From positions 62,001 to 126,000 of the forward strand of contig JAGXFN010000010.1 of the NCBI GenBank assembly GCA_024637195.1: a stretch of DNA of 64,000 nt, written 5' to 3'. The stretch comes from Arcobacter sp. (lineage in GTDB: Bacteria; Campylobacterota; Campylobacteria; Campylobacterales; Sulfurimonadaceae). How positions within the stretch are numbered: the first letter of the stretch is position 1; each line of letters starts with the position of its first letter. Position numbers and translations under genes: made by a program. The notes beneath the pieces are model-generated. The model had not been told where the DNA came from. It saw only the letters and a list, made by a program, of their open reading frames with translations, and made no database searches. Positions 34,536 to 44,672 of this stretch are shown one piece after another.

Positions 34536-34556
34536 AACTACAAGGAAGGAGAAAAA

Positions 34557-34745
34557 ATGAGTGAAGTGCAACAGAAAAAAGAGTATGCAAAACTAAAACG
34601 TCTGGCGATAGAGATAGCCTCCGAGATACACGATATAGTTGAGGATACCCTCTGGACGAATTATGTCAATATGCCTGAACTGGCGGATAAATTGTGTATC
34701 GCCGTCAAACGGGCAAACGACTACAAGGCAGAGCACGCTCTGTAA
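34557..34745 (+). CDS. CCE_0567-family metalloprotein
   Basis: 62 residues. KKEYAKLKRLAIEIASEIHDIVEDTLWTNYVNMPELADKL fits the nif-linked CCE_0567 family, a small helical-hairpin protein often found next to FeoA-like and ferredoxin genes. The His and Asp/Glu of EIHDIVED are possible metal ligands. AAGGAGAAAA precedes the ATG. Spaced 21 bp from feoA and 10 bp from the next gene. Confidence 0.75.
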   Translation: MSEVQQKKEYAKLKRLAIEIASEIHDIVEDTLWTNYVNMPELADKLCIAVKRANDYKAEHAL

Positions 34746-34755
34746 GGAGGCGCTT

Positions 34756-35031
34756 ATGCCTGCTATAGAAGAGGTCTTGGCCAGCGAGATCTGCGAATGC
34801 GGCTCCAAGACGGTCGCCGAGGCAATCAAGATCTTCCAAAAGAGCGGCTTGCCCTGCAAAAAGGCAAAAAAGCTCGTCACCGAGTGCGATAAGCGCTGCT
34901 GTCACACAGCCCTTATCGCACTTTATGAGATGGTAGAAAGCGGCAGTTTCGATTATGATGAGATAGAGCGTCTGATCCGGCTGCACAATGACAAATGGGC
35001 AGAGCACTGCGAGGAGATAAAGCATGGATAA
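34756..35031 (+). CDS. Uncharacterised Cys-rich 91-aa protein
   Basis: 91 residues from the ATG at 34756 (AAGGAGG upstream; a longer in-frame version would overlap the preceding gene without a site). Seven Cys, six of them in the first half: EICECG, GLPCKK, TECDKRCCHTA. No family recognised. The pattern suits Fe-S or metal binding, with a helical C-terminus. It overlaps the next gene by 8 bp and lies in the nifB operon, so an Fe-S role in nitrogenase maturation is a reasonable guess only. Confidence 0.7.
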   Translation: MPAIEEVLASEICECGSKTVAEAIKIFQKSGLPCKKAKKLVTECDKRCCHTALIALYEMVESGSFDYDEIERLIRLHNDKWAEHCEEIKHG

Positions 35032-35479
35032 GATAGTCGTCAGAAGAGCGCAGCATGATGACCTCAAAGCGATGGCGGCCCTGCTCGAAGAGCTCTTTGA
35101 AATCGAAAAGGATTTTACGGCCGATTTAAAAAGACAGCTGCGCGGGCTGAAGCTGCTATTGAGCCTGCCCACGGCTTTTTTGTTTGTTGCCAAGGCCAAC
35201 AACCGTGTGGTCGCAATGGTCTCTTTGCAGGGATTTGTCTCTACGGCGATGGGCGGGAGCGTCGGGATCATTGAAGATATGATTGTCACGCAGAAGTATC
35301 GCGGTCAAGGAGTAGGAAAAGAGCTGTTTAAGACCCTTTTGCTGAAATCAGAAGAGTTGGGCTATACGCGTCTGAGCCTTGGCGCCGATGTGAGAAACAG
35401 TATGGCAGAGGAGTTTTACCGCGGGGCAGGGTTTGAGATGAGCCACATGAGGCTGATGTATAAAAAAAGAGAGCTCTAA
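35024..35479 (+). CDS. GNAT acetyltransferase (single domain)
   Basis: 151 residues. Acetyl-CoA loop VTQKYRGQGVGKELF near 87-101 and the closing AEEFYRGAGFEMSH are typical of GNAT enzymes. Substrate unknown. It overlaps the Cys-rich gene by 8 bp and converges with the GGDEF gene with a 4-bp overlap at the stops. Probably the last gene of the nifB operon. Confidence 0.85.
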   Translation: MDKIVVRRAQHDDLKAMAALLEELFEIEKDFTADLKRQLRGLKLLLSLPTAFLFVAKANNRVVAMVSLQGFVSTAMGGSVGIIEDMIVTQKYRGQGVGKELFKTLLLKSEELGYTRLSLGADVRNSMAEEFYRGAGFEMSHMRLMYKKREL

Positions 35480-37044
35480 TACCTTCCGTCGACCACCACG
35501 GTGTTCTTGCCCTCTTTTTTTGCCTGATACATGGCCCTGTCCGCTTTTTTGACCAGAGATTCTATACTCTCTTGGTTTTGGTGCTGGGCCACGCCGAGGC
35601 TGACGGTTACCCGGCCGACATCTTTGAAGGTGTGCTCTTTGATGTGACGTCGGATCCGCTCGGCCAAAGAGATTGTATCTTCAAAATCGGTCTCTACCTG
35701 CAAGATCAAAAACTCCTCTCCTCCCCATCTGGCAAACATGTCGCTGCTTCGCACGACAGAGCGTACGATCTGCGCGATGGTGACAAGGACATCATCGCCG
35801 GCATTGTGCCCGAAGGTGTCGTTGACATACTTGAAGTTGTCGATATCGAACATGATCAGACTGATAGAGAAGTCGGAGTTCTTGGCGCGCTCGATTGCCG
35901 ATTTTAGCCACTGATTGCACTGTGAGCGGTTTGCCGCACCGGTGAGATGATCGGTAGAGGCCGCTTTTTTAAGCCTGTCTTCGAGGCTGATGCGCGAGGT
36001 GATGTCTTTGCCGGTAGAGATAAAGCTGGAAATCTCGTTTCTCTTGTTTCTAAGGGGAACGATGGTCTTGAACTCATGGTAGAGCGCGCCTTCTTTGGTC
36101 TTGTTGACGATGACGCCCCGGTAGGTATCCCCGCAAAGGATGGTCTCCCACAGTTGCTCATAAAAGGGCTGGGGGTGTTCCCCCGAGTGCAGCAAACTCG
36201 GGTTTTTGCCGATCACCTCTTCGGAGGAAAAGCCTGTCTGCATTTCAAAAGCATGGTTGACGTACTCGATCTTTCCCTGTTTGTCGGTAATGAGGACAGT
36301 GTCCCCGCTCTCTTGAAGTGCGCGGGAGAGCTTGAAGAGACGCATGTCAGTCTCGTGTTTGAATTTTTGGAGTATCTTGATGATCGAAAAGATCGCACCG
36401 ATGGCGCACAGCGCGCGAAAGAACTGTACATGTAGACCGCTGAGACTTTGAAAGGTGTCGGCATTGAGATAGGAGGCGGGAAAGAATTCTCCTGCTGGAA
36501 CGATCACGCCCGCAAAGATACCGTAAAGTAAAAAGATCAGACCAAGGTTATAGAGATAGGGCTTGACCTTCTTATAGTTTACGCTGTGTGCGATATAGTC
36601 CGGACGAAAGAAGATGTAGGCGCTTAGGAAAATCCCCGGAGCACCGAGGAGATAGCGGGTGAGAATATCCATATTGACAAACGAGAAGCCGCTAAAGAGT
36701 ATCAGCGCTGTAAGCCAGATGAAAGTAAAAAGCGCAAGTATCTCCAGCCTGCGTTCGCGCCCCCAGATAACGCTGACGGCGAAAAAAAGAAGCATGAAGT
36801 AAGAAAAGAACATTAAAACAAAAGCGGCTTCGTGCACAAAACCTTCGGCTGCAAAACCTCTGAGCATCCCGAACATCACCACCCATTCATAGATGCCGTG
36901 CGAGATCCCGAAAAGCCCCAGGTATAAGAGCGAGTTGTTAAATTTGAAGACAGAGCTCTCACTTGGGTAGTTCAAAATAGAAAAACCAAATAGAAAAAAT
37001 GCAAGGCCGTATACAAAATAAATATAGTCGATAAGAAGTAGCAT
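35476..37044 (-). CDS. Membrane PAS-GGDEF diguanylate cyclase
   Basis: 522 residues. The N-terminal 220 residues form six to seven membrane segments (a MASE-like sensor). A PAS domain follows (about 230-345, QESGDTVLITDKQGKIEYVNHAFE and GKNPSLLHSG). The C-terminal GGDEF domain has the intact active motif RWGGEEFLIL and the DHLTGAANR signature. It makes cyclic di-GMP, probably in response to a membrane or redox signal. It is divergent from nifH and converges with the nifB operon; no direct nif link is visible. Confidence 0.92.
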   Translation of the reverse strand: MLLLIDYIYFVYGLAFFLFGFSILNYPSESSVFKFNNSLLYLGLFGISHGIYEWVVMFGMLRGFAAEGFVHEAAFVLMFFSYFMLLFFAVSVIWGRERRLEILALFTFIWLTALILFSGFSFVNMDILTRYLLGAPGIFLSAYIFFRPDYIAHSVNYKKVKPYLYNLGLIFLLYGIFAGVIVPAGEFFPASYLNADTFQSLSGLHVQFFRALCAIGAIFSIIKILQKFKHETDMRLFKLSRALQESGDTVLITDKQGKIEYVNHAFEMQTGFSSEEVIGKNPSLLHSGEHPQPFYEQLWETILCGDTYRGVIVNKTKEGALYHEFKTIVPLRNKRNEISSFISTGKDITSRISLEDRLKKAASTDHLTGAANRSQCNQWLKSAIERAKNSDFSISLIMFDIDNFKYVNDTFGHNAGDDVLVTIAQIVRSVVRSSDMFARWGGEEFLILQVETDFEDTISLAERIRRHIKEHTFKDVGRVTVSLGVAQHQNQESIESLVKKADRAMYQAKKEGKNTVVVDGRY

Positions 37045-37242
37045 GGGACCTCGAGTATTTGAAAATCTAATAAATTCTAACTTATAGTTGCTGTGTTATC
37101 CTAATTACGCAGAAAAACAATACAAGAAACGTTTCAAATCATCTCTTTTGTCAGTTTTGCAGCCCTGCATCATCCATTCCTACAATTTTGTTCTTTTCGT
37201 CCTCTTTTGTCATTGTAAATCCTGTAAATGTAGAAAAAAGCA

Positions 37243-38208
<966 letters not shown>

Positions 38209-38216
38209 AGAAAAGC

Positions 38217-38240
38217 AAGGTTCCTCTTTTGAGGAATCTT
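38217..38240 (+). other. Hairpin after nifH
   Basis: AAGGTTCCTC pairs with GAGGAATCTT around TTTT, ten base pairs with one wobble. No T-run follows, so it is more likely an mRNA-stabilising or attenuating hairpin that raises NifH relative to NifDK than a full terminator. Confidence 0.6.
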
Positions 38241-38314
38241 CAATGGCTGTCATGAAAATGACCAAATAACATCTTGTTAATAATGAAAAGAAAACAACAG
38301 AAAAAGGAGATTAG

Positions 38315-38674
38315 ATGTTTGTATTAGGTTTTCACTTCCCGGCTTCAATGGGGAATCAAATTCCAGACGAATTGGTTGCAGAAAAAATTGCGGATGTTGA
38401 TATCAGTGATGTCAACGAGATCAAGCTTTTGATGGGTACAAAAGAGAGAGATAAAGAGTGGTTGAGCTACACAAATAAGGATACTTTTTTGTTTAGAGCA
38501 ATGGTTCATTACTTCAAAGAAGAGAACCCTGAAAATTTGCAAAAGTACATGATCTACATGAACCGTTACCAGATGTCGGCAATTTCTAAACGTGTCGATG
38601 CAGCAGATGATGAGACAATGAAACTATGTCATCACCTCGATAATATGGAACAATTCCGTATTGAAGTCGCGTAA
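38315..38674 (+). CDS. Uncharacterised 119-aa protein between nifH and nifD
   Basis: 119 residues, no family recognised. AAGGAG precedes the ATG. A hydrophobic N-terminal stretch ([15 protein letters not shown]) is followed by an acidic helical body ([23 protein letters not shown]), then [33 protein letters not shown] and a C-terminal [13 protein letters not shown]. Not similar to P-II NifI proteins, which occupy this position in archaea and some bacteria, nor to AnfG. It sits 14 bp before nifD, so it should be made along with the dinitrogenase. Confidence 0.85.
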   Translation: MFVLGFHFPASMGNQIPDELVAEKIADVDISDVNEIKLLMGTKERDKEWLSYTNKDTFLFRAMVHYFKEENPENLQKYMIYMNRYQMSAISKRVDAADDETMKLCHHLDNMEQFRIEVA

Positions 38675-38688
38675 GGAAGAGGTGCATT

Positions 38689-40158
38689 ATGGGACCAGAA
38701 TCACTAGAAGCCAAACAAAAATCGGCCATTGAAGAGATCTTAAAAGCCTATCCTGAAAAAGCGGCAAAAAACCGCGAGAAACACTTGGGTGTAGGATCTC
38801 CAAATGATGAAAATCAAAAAACCTGCGGAGATGTCCGCTCAAACAAGAAAACCGTTCCGGGTGTTATGAGCCAACGCGGTTGTGCTTATGCGGGTTCAAA
38901 AGGGGTGGTATGGGGTCCGGTCAAAGACATGATCCATATCAGCCACGGACCTATCGGATGCGGTCAGTACAGCCGTGCAGGCCGTCGTAACTACTACATC
39001 GGTGTTACCGGTGTCGATACCTTTGTTACGATGAACTTTAGCTCGGATTTCCAAGAGAACAACATCGTTTTCGGCGGAGATAAAAAACTCGGAAAATGTA
39101 TCGACGAGATCGAAGCACTTTTCCCGCTTAACAACGGCATCACGGTCCAGTCGGAGTGCCCGATCGGTCTTATCGGAGACGATATCAACGCCGTAGCCAA
39201 GACAAAAGCCAATGAGATCGAAAAAACAATCGTTCCGGTCAACTGTGAAGGTTTCCGCGGGGTTTCCCAATCTCTGGGTCACCACATCGCAAATGACACG
39301 GTACGTGACTATGTCTTCGACGGCAAAGTCAACGTAGATATCAGTGATGTTACTGCAACTGAGTATGACGTTGCGATCATCGGAGACTACAACATCGGCG
39401 GTGACGCGTGGTCAAGCCGTATTCTTCTTGAAGAGATGGGTCTTCGTGTTGTGGCACAGTGGTCAGGCGATGCGACACTCAAAGAGATGGCGTTGACACC
39501 GAAGGTAAAATTGAACCTGCTTCACTGCTACCGTTCGATGAACTATATCAGCCGCCACATGGAGAAGGAGTACGGGATTCCATGGATCGAGTACAACTTC
39601 TTCGGACCGAGCCAAACGATCAAATCACTTCGCAAGATCGCAGCCTTTTTTGACGAGTCTGTTCAGAAAAAATGCGAAGAAGTTATCGCGAAGTACCAGC
39701 CGATGATCGATGCGGTCGTCGCGAAATACAAACCGCGTCTTGAGGGTAAAACGGTAATGCTTTTCGTCGGCGGTCTACGTCCTCGTCACGTAATCGGTGC
39801 CTATGAAGACCTCGGTATGGAGGTCATCGGAACAGGGTATGAGTTTGCGCATGATGATGACTACAAACGAACCAAAGAGGAGATCTTCCGATCGACTGTT
39901 ATCTATGATGACGTTAACGAGTATGAGCTTGAAGCCTTCGTGAAAAAACTTCAGCCAGACCTCGTAGCATCAGGGATCAAAGAGAAGTATGTATTCCAGA
40001 AAATGGGTCTTCCGTATCGTCAGATGCACTCATGGGACTACAGCGGACCTTACCACGGATACGACGGATTTGCCATATTTGCACAAGACATGGATTTAGC
40101 GATCAACTCTCCAGTATGGGCGCACTCAAAAGCACCATGGGAAAAGGAAGGAGAATAA
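38689..40158 (+). CDS. nifD: NifD, MoFe protein alpha subunit
   Basis: 489 residues. P-cluster Cys ligands in [19 protein letters not shown] and [11 protein letters not shown]; FeMo-co ligands Cys in [16 protein letters not shown] and His in [13 protein letters not shown]. The motif [19 protein letters not shown] is typical of Mo-type alpha subunits, and the protein aligns closely with Azotobacter NifD; it is not VnfD or AnfD. GGAAGAGG precedes the ATG; one base separates its stop from nifK. Confidence 0.98.
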   Translation: MGPESLEAKQKSAIEEILKAYPEKAAKNREKHLGVGSPNDENQKTCGDVRSNKKTVPGVMSQRGCAYAGSKGVVWGPVKDMIHISHGPIGCGQYSRAGRRNYYIGVTGVDTFVTMNFSSDFQENNIVFGGDKKLGKCIDEIEALFPLNNGITVQSECPIGLIGDDINAVAKTKANEIEKTIVPVNCEGFRGVSQSLGHHIANDTVRDYVFDGKVNVDISDVTATEYDVAIIGDYNIGGDAWSSRILLEEMGLRVVAQWSGDATLKEMALTPKVKLNLLHCYRSMNYISRHMEKEYGIPWIEYNFFGPSQTIKSLRKIAAFFDESVQKKCEEVIAKYQPMIDAVVAKYKPRLEGKTVMLFVGGLRPRHVIGAYEDLGMEVIGTGYEFAHDDDYKRTKEEIFRSTVIYDDVNEYELEAFVKKLQPDLVASGIKEKYVFQKMGLPYRQMHSWDYSGPYHGYDGFAIFAQDMDLAINSPVWAHSKAPWEKEGE

Positions 40159-40159
40159 C

Positions 40160-41704
40160 ATGCAAGAAGTAGAAAAAATTGTAAACGGAAAAGATCTGTT
40201 TAAACGACCTGAGTACCAAGACGTACTCAAAAATAAGAAGCAATTCGAGTCCTCTATGCTCGCGGTCAACCCTGCAAAAGTCGATGAGATTTCAGAGTGG
40301 ACCAAGACATGGGACTACCGTGAGAAAAACCTTGCCCGTGAAGCGATCACCGTCAACCCGGCAAAAGCCTGCCAGCCGCTCGGTGCGGTTATGGTAGCGC
40401 TGGGCTTTGAGGGCACGATGCCTTATGTCCACGGTTCTCACGGCTGTGTGGCGTATTTTAGAAGTTACTTCACCCGTCACTTCAAAGAGCCGACACCTTG
40501 TGTATCGGACTCTATGACAGAAGACGCGGCAGTATTTGGCGGCCTTAACAACATGAAAGAGGGTCTTAAAAACTGTGCAGCGGTCTACAAGCCTAAGATG
40601 ATCGCGGTTTCGACCACCTGTATGGCGGAAGTTATCGGAGACGATCTTTTGGCCTTTATCATCGCAGCAAAAGAGGAAGACGGCGGCGAGTTTTTGCCGG
40701 CTGAATACCCTATACCTTTTGCGCACACACCTTCTTTTGTCGGCAGCCATATCACAGGCTATGACAACATGATGCATGGCATTATGTCTCAGCTGACAGA
40801 AGGCCAAAAAGGCGAGACGAAGCAGCGCATCAACATTATCCCTGGATTTGAGACCTACATCGGTTCACTTCGCTCGGTAAAGACGATTGTCGAGGCTTTC
40901 GGGACTGACTACATCATGCTGGGCGACCACTCTGATCAGTGGGATATGCCTGCGGGTCAGTACGAGATGTTCCAGGGCGGAACAAAACTTGATGATGCCA
41001 AAGACTGCATCAACTCAAGCGCAACGATCTCATTGCAAAAATACGCCACGTCCAAAACCATGAAAATGGTCGAAAAACGCTGGAAACATGCAGGCGGATT
41101 CTCTAACCCGGTCGGTCTTAAAGGCACGGACGAGTTCGTGATGAAACTTGCGGAATTGACAGGAACAGAAGTCCCTGAAAAACTCAAAGTAGAGCGCGGC
41201 CGTCTGGTCGATGCGATGCAGGACAGCTACCCTTACATGCACGGTAAAAAGTTTGCTATCTGGGGTGATCCTGACTTCCTTTTGGGTGCCGTTTCATTCC
41301 TTTTGGAGATGGGCGCAGAGCCGACTCACGTGCTTTGTCACAATGCACCAAAGGGCTGGGCAGACGAGATGAGAGCACTGCTTGACACCTCGCCTGCAAA
41401 AGACAGTCTAAATGTATGGGCTGAAAAAGATCTGTGGCACATGCGTTCACTTCTCTTTACCGAGCCGGTCGACTTTATGATCGGAAACAGCTACGGCAAA
41501 GAGTTGATGCGCGACACGGGCACGCCGCTTATCTACATCGGATTCCCGATTTTCGACCGTCACCACCTTCACCGCTACTCTATCAGCGGATACGACGGTG
41601 CCTTAAATCTTCTGACATGGATCACGAACAAGGTTCTTGACCAGCTTGACGAAGACACTAAAGGTATCGCAACGACCGACTATTTCTTCGACCTTATCCG
41701 CTAA
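40160..41704 (+). CDS. nifK: NifK, MoFe protein beta subunit
   Basis: 514 residues. P-cluster ligands in NPAKACQPLG, GSHGCVAYFRSY and STTCMAEVIGDD, and the Ser of HTPSFVGSHI. An N-terminal extension of about 60 residues precedes the first ligand, as in the long NifK of proteobacterial type I/II nitrogenases. The C-terminal FPIFDRHHLHRYSISGYDG is typical. GGAAGGAG precedes the ATG. A G/C hairpin follows at 41711. Confidence 0.98.
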   Translation: MQEVEKIVNGKDLFKRPEYQDVLKNKKQFESSMLAVNPAKVDEISEWTKTWDYREKNLAREAITVNPAKACQPLGAVMVALGFEGTMPYVHGSHGCVAYFRSYFTRHFKEPTPCVSDSMTEDAAVFGGLNNMKEGLKNCAAVYKPKMIAVSTTCMAEVIGDDLLAFIIAAKEEDGGEFLPAEYPIPFAHTPSFVGSHITGYDNMMHGIMSQLTEGQKGETKQRINIIPGFETYIGSLRSVKTIVEAFGTDYIMLGDHSDQWDMPAGQYEMFQGGTKLDDAKDCINSSATISLQKYATSKTMKMVEKRWKHAGGFSNPVGLKGTDEFVMKLAELTGTEVPEKLKVERGRLVDAMQDSYPYMHGKKFAIWGDPDFLLGAVSFLLEMGAEPTHVLCHNAPKGWADEMRALLDTSPAKDSLNVWAEKDLWHMRSLLFTEPVDFMIGNSYGKELMRDTGTPLIYIGFPIFDRHHLHRYSISGYDGALNLLTWITNKVLDQLDEDTKGIATTDYFFDLIR

Positions 41705-41710
41705 GGTCAC

Positions 41711-41727
41711 TCCCCCTTTTTGGGGGA
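41711..41727 (+). terminator. Hairpin after nifK
   Basis: TCCCCC-TTTTT-GGGGGA, six perfect base pairs. The T-run is in the loop, not after the stem, so it may only partly terminate or may protect the nifHDK mRNA 3' end. Confidence 0.55.
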
Positions 41728-41749
41728 TACCCCACAAAAAGATCCCCTT

Positions 41750-41935
41750 ATGAGCATACAAGAGAAGATAAAAGCCGAACTCCTTCAAGAAGCCTACGCC
41801 AATATCGACCGTATCTATGACTCCATTGAACAGCATTTGGCTATGGACGAGGCACGCCGGAACAATGTGATCAAACAGCTTAACATCCTTAAAGACGAAC
41901 TCTACTTCGTTTATAAGACGACACCGCTGAGCTGA
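41750..41935 (+). CDS. Uncharacterised 61-aa protein after nifK
   Basis: 61 residues from the ATG at 41750; an upstream in-frame TTG lies inside the hairpin and is rejected. Two helices (IQEKIKAELLQEAYANIDRIYDSIEQHLAMDEAR, NNVIKQLNILKDELYFVY) suggest a helical hairpin. No family recognised. The Shine-Dalgarno is weak. Situated 45 bp after nifK, so it may be co-expressed as the last gene of the nifHDK transcript. Confidence 0.6.
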   Translation: MSIQEKIKAELLQEAYANIDRIYDSIEQHLAMDEARRNNVIKQLNILKDELYFVYKTTPLS

Positions 41936-42005
41936 ACGCCGCGCCCTTCGCTGGTGCAAATATGATACAATCGTGCAGATACCCCATCAGACACGAGGAC
42001 ACACC

Positions 42006-42428
42006 ATGCTTGAGATTTCAAACACCGTCACAATAGCCGATGCCGAGATCGAGACAACTGCTGTCAGGTCGCAAGGTCCGGGGGGACAAAACGTCAACAA
42101 AGTCTCCACTGCTATCCACCTGCGTTTCGACATCAACTCCTCCACGCTTCCCGACTTTTACAAAGAGAAGCTTCTGGAGATGCGCGACCACCGGATCACA
42201 AAAGATGGCATCATCAACATCAAATCCCAAGAGTCCCGCTCTCAAGAAGAGAACAAAGAAGCCGCTTTTCAACGGCTAAAAGAGCTCGTCAAAAGTGCTG
42301 CTATAGTCCAAAAAAAGCGAAAAGCGACCAAACCGACAAAAAACTCCCAGAAAAGACGGATGGACAGCAAGACTAAACACGCAAATACCAAGAAGATGCG
42401 GGGGAAAGTGGACAGCTCGCAGGGGTGA
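42006..42428 (+). CDS. arfB: ArfB/YaeJ-type peptidyl-tRNA hydrolase
   Basis: 140 residues from the ATG at 42006 (GAGG six bases upstream). The GGQ motif in SQGPGGQNVNKVSTAIHLRF hydrolyses peptidyl-tRNA on stalled ribosomes. The C-terminal Lys/Arg-rich tail (KKRKATKPTKNSQKRRMDSK) enters the empty mRNA channel, as in ArfB. Housekeeping ribosome rescue; not nif-related. It lies between the nif operon and the small tandem genes. Confidence 0.92.
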   Translation: MLEISNTVTIADAEIETTAVRSQGPGGQNVNKVSTAIHLRFDINSSTLPDFYKEKLLEMRDHRITKDGIINIKSQESRSQEENKEAAFQRLKELVKSAAIVQKKRKATKPTKNSQKRRMDSKTKHANTKKMRGKVDSSQG

Positions 42429-42474
42429 GGGTGTTAGTGAAACATAGCGTATTTCTCTACGGTAAAAGCAGTTT

Positions 42475-42490
42475 GAGAATGGCTTATGCA
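42475..42490 (+). promoter_or_regulatory. Sigma-54 promoter of the tandem small genes
   Basis: GAGAATGGCTTATGCA, 32 bp before the ATG at 42523. It has the AAT -24 variant and the ATGCA -12 variant, so is a weaker member of the family. Confidence 0.55.
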
Positions 42491-42522
42491 TCTATTCTTT
42501 AAACTACCATTGGAGAAAGATC

Positions 42523-42744
42523 ATGGAACATCACGTCGTTATTGAAAAACTCTGCAGCTGCGCAAAAAAAGAGGGGCTCTCACAGATCACTTCATACGAG
42601 GCCAAAGAGACAGCAAACGAAGCGGCTTTGGCACAGCTTGCATCTATGCAGGGAAGTTTTTGCGGTAAACATCAGTTTCAGCTCGTCGAAGTGGATGACA
42701 ATTATGTCATCGGCATGGTCGGCGGCTGCGGCTGCAAAGGTTAG
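42523..42744 (+). CDS. Small Cys-containing protein, first of a tandem pair
   Basis: 73 residues. MEHHVVIEKLCSCAKKEGLSQITSY is followed by a helix, an SFCGKHQFQLVEVDDNYVIGM strand pair and a C-terminal GGCGCKG. The first two Cys (LCSC), SFC and the closing CGC could bind a metal. No family recognised. It is a clear paralog of the following gene. GGAG precedes the ATG, and a sigma-54-like element lies 32 bp upstream, linking the pair to the nif regulon. Confidence 0.75.
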   Translation: MEHHVVIEKLCSCAKKEGLSQITSYEAKETANEAALAQLASMQGSFCGKHQFQLVEVDDNYVIGMVGGCGCKG

Positions 42745-42747
42745 GTC

Positions 42748-42960
42748 ATGGATCATCATGTTGTAGTTGAAAAACTCTGTGCCTGTGCAAAACGCAAGCA
42801 GATGCCCCAGATCAAGACGCTTAGCGACAAAGAGAACGCGATGCGCATAGCCCGGGCCTGGGCGCAAGAGATGAACGAAAGTTTCTGCGGCCAGCATGCC
42901 TTTTCTGCTGTCGAAGTCGATGAAAACTACGTCATCGCCGTAACCGAGGGGAGCTATTAA
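42748..42960 (+). CDS. Small Cys-containing protein, second of a tandem pair
   Basis: 70 residues. MDHHVVVEKLCACAKRKQMPQIKTL and SFCGQHAFSAVEVDENYVIAV align end to end with the gene before it, so the two arose by tandem duplication. It lacks the C-terminal GCGCK of the first. The start is three bases after the previous stop (GGTTAGGTC acts as a weak site). Function unknown. Confidence 0.75.
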   Translation: MDHHVVVEKLCACAKRKQMPQIKTLSDKENAMRIARAWAQEMNESFCGQHAFSAVEVDENYVIAVTEGSY

Positions 42961-43145
42961 GCTCCGCACCTCTTCTGGCCATCAAAAGACCCCTAGTAAC
43001 CCGCTTGTCTAATCTAAAAAAGTTTCAAAATCTATAATAAAATTATTTTGGATGTGTAAACAGTTCTTGCTGTGTGTTGTACTTAGTAGTTGAGTTGGTA
43101 AATAAGCTGATTGATAAAGAGTTGATTGAAGAAGTGTTTTGAACT

Positions 43146-43222
<77 letters not shown>

Positions 43223-43300
43223 ACGTTTTAGTGTGTAAGTTGTTTGTTTGCTTAAAAAAATAATCAGAGTATGATGAGATTCAGAAGTAGTGATTTTTCT

Positions 43301-43377
<77 letters not shown>

Positions 43378-43385
43378 ACATTTAA

Positions 43386-43460
43386 TGGATGGGGTAGAGG
43401 GATTCGAACCCCCGAGTGCCAGTACCAAAAACTAGTGCCTTACCGCTTGGCGATACCCCA
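43386..43460 (-). tRNA. tRNA-Gln (TTG)
   Basis: 75 nt including encoded CCA. Acceptor TGGGGTA/TACCCCA, anticodon TTG in loop TTTTGGT, standard TTCGAAT T-loop. Eight bases from the second initiator tRNA, so the three tRNAs are one transcript. Confidence 0.93.
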
Positions 43461-43618
43461 TCAAATAGTCCTAAACCGATGTTTAAGAGGGCGAAATTAT
43501 AGGGTAAAAATTAAAATATGTCAAGAGCTGTTTGGAAGGAATGCTCATCTTTTCAATAAGAAGCTTCTTGTCTGAAAACTTTGAAGCTTGCAGCCTCTGT
43601 CTTCAGGCGTGTGTCTGT

Positions 43619-44419
43619 TTAATTTTCTACGGTCTGGCAGGTCCGTATTCCGCGGATATCGCCAAACATGATCACATCTTTCAGCAGTACATCTTTGGCT
43701 AAATAATCACGGTCAAAATTAACATGAAGCTCACCTTTTTCACTTTGAAAGATATCTTGGTTGATGATGACGGTGATGAGTTTCGCCTCTTCGTCAGCCA
43801 TAAGGGTCAGAAGTTCTTGTCGGACCTTGCCCTCTGGAACGATGATGTCGATGATACCGCCGGGACTTTTGGAGCCGATGGCAGTGAAGTGTATTTTCTG
43901 ACCCTCTTCGAGCGTCGGAAGGATCTTCTGGGTGTTGAAAAAAAGAGACAAGAGATCATCTTTTGCAAAAAATTCAAAAAGCTCTTCGGTGTGGCTGAAC
44001 GTTTTGTTTTGGACAGTGACGGTTTTCATTGTGTCGACATTGAACTGCGTGGAGTTGACGAGCTCCTCTTTTGACTGTAAGAGCATGACCTCCTGCGCGT
44101 CATAGTTGAAGAGGTAGACGCTGCTTTTTACGGCGCTGTCATTTTTACGGTACTTGACAAAGACATCAGGACGCAAGATACCTTTGACGATACTGCCCTG
44201 AGAGATATACTCTTCTTCACGGTTTTTGCTCAAAACAGAGGCCATCCCGGTCGTCCAGGCATGCACATAGACCGTGTAATCGTCTTCGTCGTGAATGTAG
44301 GTGATCTCCGCCTTTCCTATCTCACCGACGATACCAAAACTGATATCATAACCCGCCGTAATGCTCTGTGAATAGAGGGGCAGGATAAGTAAGGAAACTA
44401 TTAAAATGTATTTTTTCAT
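43619..44419 (-). CDS. Exported DUF3108-like protein
   Basis: 266 residues. Signal peptide MKKYILIVSLLILPLYSQS followed by an all-beta periplasmic protein with GYDISFGIVGEIGKAEITYIHDEDDYTVYVHAWTTGMASVL, as in DUF3108 family members of Campylobacterota and other proteobacteria. These are thought to be outer-membrane-associated, but the function is unproved. Starts with a normal ATG. Faces away from tRNA-Arg. Confidence 0.75.
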   Translation of the reverse strand: MKKYILIVSLLILPLYSQSITAGYDISFGIVGEIGKAEITYIHDEDDYTVYVHAWTTGMASVLSKNREEEYISQGSIVKGILRPDVFVKYRKNDSAVKSSVYLFNYDAQEVMLLQSKEELVNSTQFNVDTMKTVTVQNKTFSHTEELFEFFAKDDLLSLFFNTQKILPTLEEGQKIHFTAIGSKSPGGIIDIIVPEGKVRQELLTLMADEEAKLITVIINQDIFQSEKGELHVNFDRDYLAKDVLLKDVIMFGDIRGIRTCQTVEN

Positions 44420-44488
44420 GTAGTCATTATACTCTGTCTTGTTGTAAATATAATGTTAAGTCGCTAAAATACGCTTTCTGTCCACCAC

Positions 44489-44565
44489 GTCGGCGTAGCT
44501 CAGCTGTATAGAGCATCCGATTCCTAATCGGAAGGTCCTGGGTTAGAATCCCAGCGCTGACACCA
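44489..44565 (+). tRNA. tRNA-Arg (CCT)
   Basis: 77 nt including encoded CCA. Acceptor GTCGGCG/CGCTGAC, anticodon stem TCCGA/TCGGA with loop TTCCTAA giving anticodon CCT (AGG codon). Confidence 0.92.
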
Positions 44566-44672
44566 CCTGCAAATCTCCCCCAAGCACTTCGCGGCATATT
44601 CAAACAAAAAAACCTATTGATTCAATCTGTCATATTTTTATCAACTGCTCTTTTTTAATACTATCCTTGCAT

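Noticed and set aside
38315-38674. The ORF between nifH and nifD as AnfG/VnfG or NifI
   Set aside because: NifDK are clearly Mo-type, and the ORF shows no P-II motifs and no delta-subunit similarity.
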